Notes under the pieces: model-generated
What the model saw: the letters and a program-made list of their open reading frames with translations, nothing else
What the model was told of the DNA's origin: nothing
Databases searched by the model: none
Position numbers and translations under genes: made by a program
Assembly: GCA_013361595.1 (NCBI GenBank)
Contig: JABFXT010000189.1
Coordinates: 1 to 12,254 of the forward strand
Source of the DNA: Nocardia sp.
GTDB lineage: Bacteria > Actinomycetota > Actinomycetes > Mycobacteriales > Mycobacteriaceae
Direction: 5' to 3'
Length of the DNA stretch: 12,254 nt
Shown here: positions 6,433 through 12,254 of the stretch, in pieces
Position numbering within the stretch: position 1 is the first letter of the stretch
Layout of the letters: every line of letters starts with the position of its first letter

Positions 6433-8105
6433 AGCACCCTCCTCACCCGGGCGTCGCCGGGTACCGCGGTTTCGGCCACGCCACCGGGCGAGTCCGCGGT
6501 CAGCGCCGGCGCCGCCTGGATCATCTGTCCGTTCCCGCTGTAGATCCCGACCCGCGCGGGTCCGCGCGGACCGAATTCGCTGAACACCAGGTCACCCGGC
6601 TGGATCCGGGCGATCGGTACCTCGTTCCCGGCCTCCCACTGCTGCTCGGCGGTGCGCGGCAACGATACGGCGCCGGCGGAGGCCGCGAATACCGCCGCCG
6701 AGGTCAGGCCGGGGCCGTCGAGCCCGCCACTGCTGGGCCCCTGCGGGCCGCCACCGCCCCATACGTACGGGGTCCCGAGCCATTCGTGGGCGGCCTGGAC
6801 CACCTGGTCACCGGCTGAGCCCGTGCTGTCGGGGGTGAACCGCCCGGTCGCCCCGGGGTCCCGGTATTCCGCTTCCATGGCCAGGATGTTGGTGACATAG
6901 GGCTGGGTCTCGGAGTAGTGCGCGGCAACCTGATTCGGCATCCCACCCGATGCCAGTACCGCGCCCTCACCCGCGTTGTAGGCCGCGAGGGTCAGCGCGA
7001 CCACATCGCCCTGGACCCGGCCCTCACCGATCCAGCCGTTGATCTTGTGCGCGATCGCGCACATATATCTGCCCTGCCCGACGATGGCGTCGCCGTCGTC
7101 CCATACGCTGGCCACTCCGTTTCCGTCGGCATCGATGACATAGGGCTGACCGTCGTCGGGATTGGTACTCGCGGCGGTACCGGGCAGGAACTGCGCGAGT
7201 CCCTGCGCGCCCGCGGGCGAGGTGAGACCGCGCCGGAACCCGGATTCCTGCCGGCCCTGGGCAGCCAGCAACGACGGTGTGACCTCGGGACACAGCGACC
7301 CTGCCCGGCGATACCACATCTCCAGTTCCGGCGGCACTTTCCCGCCGGCCAGCGCTCCGCCCTGGGTACCGAAACCACGGACACATGCCGGATCGGTCGA
7401 ATACGCGCGGGCACCACCCAGATCGGGCGTCGGCGCACCGTCGAGCCAGGGCATCGGGTCGATCTGCCGGCCACCGGTGAAGCGGCCACCCGGCACGACC
7501 TCGAAATGCAGATGCGGGCCGCTGGATTCACCGGCCGAACCGACGGCACCGATATGCTGCCCGGCCCGGACGACTTCGCCGACCCGCACCAGTACCCCGC
7601 TGTCCCACATATGCCCGTACACCGCGGAGTAGGCGCGGCCGTTGCCCGTATCGATCGAGTCGACGACGATCCAGTTGCCGAATCCCGAGGCCGGACCGGC
7701 CGCCACCACGATTCCGTCGGCCACCGAGAAGATCGGTGTCCCGTCGGGCGCGGCCAGATCGACGCCCTTGTGCCCGCCGCCCCGGGACCCGAACACATCG
7801 GAGACCGAATACGTCCCGGCGGCCATCGGCCAGCTACGGCCCAGCGGAGCGGCACCCGCCGCGAGCGACGGCGTCGCGGTCAGGGTGGGGTTGGCCGTGG
7901 AACCCTCCGGTATCGCGGTCTCCCCCGCGGCCCGCGGATCGCCGGGGGGATAGCCGCCGAGCGGCGGCAGCGTGGTCTGGCCGGGATCGAGCACCGAACC
8001 GCCCTCGCAGGGGTCGTCCACGGCCGGCATCACGATGACGAGGATGACCGTCATCAGGCCGAGTACCAGGCCGAGGCAGGTCCACAGCACCGATTTCGCG
8101 TTCAC
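6429..8105 (-). CDS. VirB1-like cell-wall hydrolase: M23 + lytic transglycosylase + inactive NlpC/P60
   Basis: The 558-residue protein has one N-terminal membrane helix (about 5-27) and a Pro/Ala/Thr-rich linker to about 90, so the domains face the cell wall. The M23 metallopeptidase domain (about 95-220) keeps HKGVD (H112, D116), GHM (H165) and HLH (H198, H200). The lytic transglycosylase domain (about 272-410) keeps QESGF with catalytic E287, then SPAGAQGLAQFLPGT and LAAYNAGEGAV. The NlpC/P60 domain (about 433-558) keeps the fold signatures PYVWGG and VGIYSGNGQMIQAA. The catalytic Cys is replaced (DGPGL at 463-467 instead of DCSGL), the His is R518, and the third residue is Q530. In such systems these enzymes open peptidoglycan for the channel. 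GTG start with GGGAG at 8110-8114; it lies 16 nt after the HTH gene and overlaps the lipoprotein gene by 4 bp. Confidence 0.93.
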   Translation of the reverse strand: MNAKSVLWTCLGLVLGLMTVILVIVMPAVDDPCEGGSVLDPGQTTLPPLGGYPPGDPRAAGETAIPEGSTANPTLTATPSLAAGAAPLGRSWPMAAGTYSVSDVFGSRGGGHKGVDLAAPDGTPIFSVADGIVVAAGPASGFGNWIVVDSIDTGNGRAYSAVYGHMWDSGVLVRVGEVVRAGQHIGAVGSAGESSGPHLHFEVVPGGRFTGGRQIDPMPWLDGAPTPDLGGARAYSTDPACVRGFGTQGGALAGGKVPPELEMWYRRAGSLCPEVTPSLLAAQGRQESGFRRGLTSPAGAQGLAQFLPGTAASTNPDDGQPYVIDADGNGVASVWDDGDAIVGQGRYMCAIAHKINGWIGEGRVQGDVVALTLAAYNAGEGAVLASGGMPNQVAAHYSETQPYVTNILAMEAEYRDPGATGRFTPDSTGSAGDQVVQAAHEWLGTPYVWGGGGPQGPSSGGLDGPGLTSAAVFAASAGAVSLPRTAEQQWEAGNEVPIARIQPGDLVFSEFGPRGPARVGIYSGNGQMIQAAPALTADSPGGVAETAVPGDARVRRVL

Positions 8106-8121
8106 CTGGCTCCCGCGGGGG

Positions 8122-8430
8122 TCACGGATCGCGCCGGGTGTCGTTGAGCGTGTCGGCCAGGGCGCGGTTCACCTCGGCCGCGGCGGCCAGTTGCTGCTGC
8201 AGCAGGGTGACTTTGCGACGCAGTGCGGCCGCGTCCATTCGTTCCAGGCTCGGCCCGTCCGCGGCCCGCACCCAGTTGCGCACCGAATTGGTGTGCACGC
8301 CGATCTGTTCGGCGACCAACCGGCACGCCTCCGATTCGCTGCGCAACTTGCCGGTCAGAGCTTGGACCTGTTCCACCGCAGCGGCCCGGACCTCCGGCGA
8401 GACCCGGCGATAGGACCGATGCGGCATCAT
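8122..8430 (-). CDS. Small IS3 OrfA-like HTH/leucine-zipper protein
   Basis: The 102-residue product looks like the first ORF of IS3-type transposases. SPEVRAAAVEQVQAL (11-25) is followed by a helix-turn-helix (about 34-55, ACRLVAEQIGVHTNSVRNWV) and a leucine-zipper-like helix (66-95, AALRRKVTLLQQQLAAAAEV). It should bind DNA, probably as a dimer. No orfB with a DDE catalytic domain follows, no terminal inverted repeats are seen, and its ATG overlaps the preceding ATPase stop by 4 bp (ATGA, 8427-8430). These facts argue that it is an integral operon member rather than a passing insertion. It might regulate the operon or act in the transfer process; neither is shown. The alternative start ATG 8427 would shorten it by one residue. 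Confidence 0.8.
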   Translation of the reverse strand: MMPHRSYRRVSPEVRAAAVEQVQALTGKLRSESEACRLVAEQIGVHTNSVRNWVRAADGPSLERMDAAALRRKVTLLQQQLAAAAEVNRALADTLNDTRRDP

Positions 8431-10475
8431 GAATCGCTCCCGCCTACCGGGTGTGAACTGTCCGGGGCGGCGGCCTGCTCGGCGGCGTAGCGGCCCGGGT
8501 AGGAGGTGAATTCCTCGAAGCGCTGGTTGGTGTCGTGGATCCCGCTGAGTTTCTCGGCGGGAGTGAACTCCATATGGAAGGGGATACCCGGCCGGCGGTC
8601 CTCACCGATCTTCAGCAGGAACTTTCCGGTACCCGGCGGCGAAGGTCGTACCTGGCCGGGTCTGAGTGCTTCCCCGGTCAGCGCCTGCGGTGCCGACCAG
8701 CTGGTCACCATCTCCTCTTCGGCCGCGGTGAACGGGACCGTACTGTCCAGCCGTTTGATCTCCTCGGCGGGCAGGGCACCGAAGATCTTGGCACGCGCCC
8801 GCTCCAGGAAACCGAGGGCCTTGGCGATGGCGGCTTCCGAACCCAGCGACTGCAGATCCTTGATCGTATGGCTGATCATGATCAGCGCGGTCGCGATACC
8901 CCGCTGCAGGCGGGTCAGTTCGTCGACCCGGTCGACCATGAAATCACCCAGGCCCAGCACCTGCCACAGCTCGTCCATCACCACCTGGAAGTACCGCTGC
9001 GGCGCCATTCCCGCGTCGGTGAGGGTATGCGCTGCCTCGACCGCGGCGAAACCGTCTGCCCAGCAGGCCAGCATGACGGCGGCCTTGAGTTTCTTGTCCC
9101 CGTTGGGGATATGCGAGACATCGATGCACACAGCCACCGAATCGGTGTCGATCGGCACCGATGTCTGCCCGTTGAACACCGCGCCGAACGGGCCCTGGGT
9201 GAGGGTGCGCAGCGAACGCCGCAGCCCCCGGATCGCCTCGTGGTATTCGGTGGGGCTGTCGGCGCCGGCGTCGAGCAACATCTCCTCACCGCCGGCGACG
9301 ATGACCTCCAGCAGGTTCTCCATGATGGGCGGCTGATCCGGGGTGTAGCCGCTACCCGGCCGGTACAGGATGCGCAACGCCGTGGAGATCAGCGTCTCCT
9401 CGTAATCGCGAACCCTGGCTCCGCGCACCAGTTCCACCAGACCGGCGATCAGCGTGACCTGGCGGGCCCGCAGATCCTGCAGCACCTGGCGCTGCAACTC
9501 CGGATGTTCCGCCAGTCGCGGCACGATATCGCCGAGTACCCCACCGGCGAGCGGATTCAGCTTGCCGTGCCCGTAACCCAGGTCGATCACCTGACCACCG
9601 ACGAGTTCCACCAGACGCCGGTAATCGGGTTTCACGTCGGCGAGTACCAGCGGGGTGATGTTCTGCGCCACGCCGCCGAGCACGATCCGGCGCACCAGCG
9701 AAGATTTGCCGAAACCGTTGAGCCCCAGCACGAAAAGGCTGGGCGCGGTGATGAAACTACCGCGCATGAACCAGTTCATCGGATCGAAGCACACCGGCGA
9801 GCCGGTGTGCAGATGAGAGCCGAGCGGGGTACCGATCAACGGCGCACCGGCGCCGACCGACCACGGCCACAGGCCCGCGACCTGCGCGGTGGTGGCCCGA
9901 TATTCGACCGGCCGGCCCACCACGTTCATCCGGCCGCCGCCGGCCCCGGCGAAGCCACGCTCGGTGAGCTGGGCGGTCTGCCGGTCGAATCCGTCCTGGT
10001 ATTCCTGTTCGGCGCGAGCGGCGTAGTTACGGCGACGGATATCGTCGGTACGGACCCGGAAGGTCGCCCAGGCCGCGCGCAGACCGGCGCCCTCCCGGCT
10101 CACCTCCTCCAACCGGGAGCGGGTGGCCGCGTCCAGCAGCTGCGGACCCGATTGCCGACGCTTTTCGGCGCGCACCTTCGCCCGGCGGGCAGCTTTGTCG
10201 AATTCCGGTGTACCCATCGCCCGGTCGGCGGTGGTGTCGACCCGGTTGCGCCGCGTTCGGTCCCGGCCACCCGGATCCCCGGCCCGCGCCGCACGGGACC
10301 GGCCATCGGCACGCGAGCGCTCGGTATCGCCCCGTTCGGTACCACTGGACGTGCGGTGCCCGTCCCGGTCGCCCCGCCCGCGCCGATCGTCGTCCCGGCC
10401 CGAATGCGCCCGATCGCCGGTGGCGACCCGGGTTCTGTTGCGCTCCCGTACGGGGGGCTCGTGCTCGCGTGCCAT
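8427..10475 (-). CDS. VirB4/TraE-type motor ATPase (ATPase half)
   Basis: The 682-residue protein powers assembly or transport in the secretion channel at the inner membrane face. Residues 1-86 are an Arg/Asp/Gly-rich low-complexity tail with 24 Arg. Residues 88-175 are charged helices. The VirB4 motor begins near 185. The sequence TAPSLFVLGLNGFGKSSL carries a canonical Walker A GLNGFGKS at 251-258. Walker B is FQVVMDELW (496-504, D501 E502), followed by the Arg-containing TRLQRGIATALIMISHTIKD (521-540) typical of VirB4. The protein lacks the N-terminal VirB4 domain that normally precedes the motor; that part appears to be in the gene just upstream. The start ATG lies 7 nt after the upstream stop, with GGGGTGA inside the upstream gene end as ribosome site. 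M87 is an alternative start without a visible ribosome site. It overlaps the HTH gene by 4 bp. Confidence 0.92.
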   Translation of the reverse strand: MAREHEPPVRERNRTRVATGDRAHSGRDDDRRGRGDRDGHRTSSGTERGDTERSRADGRSRAARAGDPGGRDRTRRNRVDTTADRAMGTPEFDKAARRAKVRAEKRRQSGPQLLDAATRSRLEEVSREGAGLRAAWATFRVRTDDIRRRNYAARAEQEYQDGFDRQTAQLTERGFAGAGGGRMNVVGRPVEYRATTAQVAGLWPWSVGAGAPLIGTPLGSHLHTGSPVCFDPMNWFMRGSFITAPSLFVLGLNGFGKSSLVRRIVLGGVAQNITPLVLADVKPDYRRLVELVGGQVIDLGYGHGKLNPLAGGVLGDIVPRLAEHPELQRQVLQDLRARQVTLIAGLVELVRGARVRDYEETLISTALRILYRPGSGYTPDQPPIMENLLEVIVAGGEEMLLDAGADSPTEYHEAIRGLRRSLRTLTQGPFGAVFNGQTSVPIDTDSVAVCIDVSHIPNGDKKLKAAVMLACWADGFAAVEAAHTLTDAGMAPQRYFQVVMDELWQVLGLGDFMVDRVDELTRLQRGIATALIMISHTIKDLQSLGSEAAIAKALGFLERARAKIFGALPAEEIKRLDSTVPFTAAEEEMVTSWSAPQALTGEALRPGQVRPSPPGTGKFLLKIGEDRRPGIPFHMEFTPAEKLSGIHDTNQRFEEFTSYPGRYAAEQAAAPDSSHPVGGSDS

Positions 10476-10482
10476 CAGTAGT

Positions 10483-11973
10483 TCACCCCGCCAATGCCTT
10501 GGGAATGGTCGCGTGCTCGGGCAGGATCACCCCGCAGCCGAGCGACGCCGCGAAGGCCGCCGCCTGGTAGCGGTAGCAGCGACGGATCTTGAGCCGGGCC
10601 TGTGTGGACAGGTCGCGGGTGATCGCCTCGATCCGCGGCAGATCGCCACGGTGCGGTTCGGTGATGGTGACCAGCGCGCCGAAACGGGTGACACCGTGGC
10701 CGCGCGCTTGTTCCTCCCGGGCCTGCTGGGTCGCGCCGACCCGCAGCGTGGCCGACGCCGATACGACGCCGCGTTCGCTCTGCTGGGCGACCAGGGCGTT
10801 CTTGAAATCGTCGTCGACGATCTCGGCCGCGTCGGCTGCCGAATGCGGCCGGTACACAATGGCGATCCGCTTACGCGGAACCTCCGGATTGGGCGCCAGC
10901 AGCCGCTGCAGCACCCGCTCGTCCACCGCGCCCTCCGGCGCGGTGTCCATTTCCCAGGTGACCGTCCGGCCACCGTCGTGCACGAGGTGGTCCCATTTCT
11001 CGTCGTGCGATACCGGACCGGCGTCGGCCCAGTCCAGGCCGTGGCCTTCGGGTTCGCCGGCCGCCACCTCGAGATCGGCCTGCGAGGCCGGGTCGTAGCT
11101 GCGCCGGATGAACGAGATCACCTCGTCGGCCGACATCGGCTGAGCGCGGACCCCCGCTTCGGCCAGCGCCGCGCAGATCCCCGGGAGCCGGCGACCGATT
11201 TCGACCGCTTCCTCGGCCGGATTCTTCCGGCGCTCGGCCGTGGTGGCCTTGAACGTGATCGCCACCCGGGGCAGCAATTGCACCCGCTCCTGCGGCAATT
11301 CGGTGGCCAGTTCGTACATCACCTGCTGCGCCAGATCCGGCGCTTCCGGCCGGGTGATCGTGGAAACCTCGGTGAGCAGCCTGTTCCCGGTTTCCGGGAC
11401 GGTATCGATCACCGGGACGACGGCGACGATATCGCTGGTCTGGCCGACCGAGGCCAGGAAGGTACCCCACGCCGACACCCAGCGATCGATCACCGGTTGA
11501 TCCACCGCCTCGTGGCCCTGGGGCCACGCCCGCAGCACCACGGTGTACTGGGCGAACTGCGGAAGGTGGATCATGCCGAAGCTGTAACCGCCGGCATCGA
11601 TCCCCTCGTAGAGTTTGGAGGGAGCGAGCAATCCCGGCAGCCGGGTGAAACCACCCGGCACCCGGGAGAACCGGCCACCGCGGTACACGTGCTCACCGCG
11701 GCTACGCGAACGCATCCAGTGGAACATCATCAATCCCGTCTCGTAGCCCGAACGCCCGCCGCGTCGCATCACCAGGGGCGCCATGATCACCACACCGACC
11801 CCGCCCACGATGGCGCCCCACTGGAAACCGCCGATCATGGCGGTGAGCAGCGCGGTGATGACCACGGCGAATCCGAGTACGGTCTCTTCCCACCGCAGCC
11901 CGAAAAGACCGGCGCTACGGGGCTTCTGCCATAGGCCGTAGGAGCGGCGTTCGTAGGTTTCGGTGCTGGTCAT
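10483..11973 (-). CDS. SCO6880-family membrane protein (VirB3/PrgI-like helices plus VirB4 N-domain-like region)
   Basis: The 496-residue protein matches the actinobacterial SCO6880 family, named after a Streptomyces coelicolor protein and found in conjugation-like clusters. The N-terminus (YGLWQKPRSAGLFGL, 12-26) is followed by two adjacent transmembrane helices at about 31-49 and 51-69, like PrgI or VirB3 subunits. The remainder (about 75-496) is soluble alpha/beta with no Walker motif. Its end, CYRYQAAAFAASLGCGVILP (466-485), resembles the end of the VirB4 N-terminal domain just before the motor. I infer it supplies the membrane helices and the N-domain of a split VirB4. The start ATG 11973 overlaps the preceding stop by 4 bp (ATGA, 11970-11973), and the ATPase gene begins 7 nt after its stop. 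Confidence 0.9.
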   Translation of the reverse strand: MTSTETYERRSYGLWQKPRSAGLFGLRWEETVLGFAVVITALLTAMIGGFQWGAIVGGVGVVIMAPLVMRRGGRSGYETGLMMFHWMRSRSRGEHVYRGGRFSRVPGGFTRLPGLLAPSKLYEGIDAGGYSFGMIHLPQFAQYTVVLRAWPQGHEAVDQPVIDRWVSAWGTFLASVGQTSDIVAVVPVIDTVPETGNRLLTEVSTITRPEAPDLAQQVMYELATELPQERVQLLPRVAITFKATTAERRKNPAEEAVEIGRRLPGICAALAEAGVRAQPMSADEVISFIRRSYDPASQADLEVAAGEPEGHGLDWADAGPVSHDEKWDHLVHDGGRTVTWEMDTAPEGAVDERVLQRLLAPNPEVPRKRIAIVYRPHSAADAAEIVDDDFKNALVAQQSERGVVSASATLRVGATQQAREEQARGHGVTRFGALVTITEPHRGDLPRIEAITRDLSTQARLKIRRCYRYQAAAFAASLGCGVILPEHATIPKALAG

Positions 11974-12254
11974 CGTGGGATGGTGCTCCTACCGAGGTCG
12001 GGGGAACGGTTGGTCCAGCCGTCACCCGCGACATCGCCCATGGCCTGGTCGGCGCGGGTCATCCCGGAGGTCGCGGCGCGGGTTGCGCCCATTCTGTTGG
12101 CCACGCGGGACGCACCGGACGGTACACCGCCGGTGGACCCGCTCGATCGAGGTCCCGGTCCGCCGGACGGCGCGCCGCCACCGCCGCCGCCACGCGGCGG
12201 GGGCATCGGCCGGGGTGCGCCCCCACCACGACCACCACCGGGCGGCGGCGGACC
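11970..12254 (-). CDS. C-terminal tail of a Gly/Pro-rich protein (5' end beyond window)
   Basis: The frame is open from the right edge to TGA 11970-11972, giving the last 94 residues of a longer protein. The first 55 residues are almost entirely Gly, Pro, Ser, Arg and Ala (GPPPPGGGRGGGAPRP, later GGGGGGAPSGGPGPRSS). The last 40 are more mixed (ASRVANRMGATRAATSGMTR, DQAMGDVAGDGW, NRSPDLGRSTIPR). An ATG at 12204-12206 has no convincing ribosome site and the frame continues through it to the edge, so a partial gene is more likely than a complete 78-residue one. In clusters of this type the gene before the SCO6880-family gene often encodes the polytopic VirB6/TrbL-like channel protein with a disordered tail. 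That identity is inferred from position only. Its stop overlaps the next start by 4 bp. Confidence 0.72.
   Translation of the reverse strand, partial: GPPPPGGGRGGGAPRPMPPPRGGGGGGAPSGGPGPRSSGSTGGVPSGASRVANRMGATRAATSGMTRADQAMGDVAGDGWTNRSPDLGRSTIPR

Noticed and set aside
6918..8147. 409-residue plus-strand frame opposite the hydrolase
   Set aside because: It is an antisense shadow without recognisable domains; the M23 and transglycosylase motifs are on the other strand.
8122..8430. Intact IS3-family insertion sequence
   Set aside because: Only an OrfA-like gene is present, with no DDE transposase frame and no terminal repeats, and the gene overlaps its neighbour by 4 bp.
8535..10481. 648-residue plus-strand frame opposite the motor ATPase
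   Set aside because: It is an antisense shadow of a gene with Walker A and B motifs.
10123..11934. 603-residue plus-strand frame opposite the SCO6880-family gene
   Set aside because: It is an antisense shadow; the minus strand shows membrane helices and family similarity.

Overview
The window is high-GC actinobacterial chromosomal DNA, most likely from Nocardia or a close mycolic-acid-containing relative. GTG starts are common, codon third positions are strongly G/C, and the housekeeping genes at the left edge (hisS and a membrane-anchored cyclophilin) look nocardial or mycobacterial. No tRNA, rRNA, CRISPR array, integrase, relaxase or complete insertion sequence is visible.

Left part (1-2427): a divergent housekeeping pair. 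hisS lies on the minus strand, and a cyclophilin-type peptidyl-prolyl isomerase with one membrane anchor lies on the plus strand.

Middle (2428-3410): a small plus-strand unit. It has a weak candidate promoter, a doubtful 56-residue ORF, an unrecognised 198-residue charged, helical protein, and a strong hairpin terminator at 3371-3402 that can also serve the convergent operon.

Right part (12254 down to 3424, minus strand): one tightly packed operon for a Gram-positive-type type IV secretion/conjugation machine, entering from beyond the right edge. In transcription order it encodes: the tail of a Gly/Pro-rich protein (possibly the VirB6/TrbL-like channel subunit); an SCO6880-family membrane protein; a VirB4/TraE-type motor ATPase; a small IS3 OrfA-like HTH/leucine-zipper protein; a VirB1-like three-domain peptidoglycan hydrolase; a lipoprotein that may play the VirB8 part; a VirD4/TraG-type coupling ATPase; and a DUF4913 protein. 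Three junctions are 4-bp stop/start overlaps (ATGA, GTGA, ATGA), and the others are gaps of 7, 16, 28 and 41 nt.

Points worth a second look: (i) the motor appears to be a VirB4 split over two adjacent genes, with the VirB4 N-terminal domain fused behind two membrane helices in the SCO6880-like protein; (ii) the hydrolase keeps its M23 and lytic transglycosylase catalytic residues, but its C-terminal NlpC/P60 domain has lost all three catalytic positions; (iii) the coupling ATPase has a P-loop one residue shorter than canonical and a proline-rich 11-residue repeat tail; (iv) a transposase-type DNA-binding protein is translationally coupled inside the operon. Whether the machine moves DNA or protein cannot be decided from this window.
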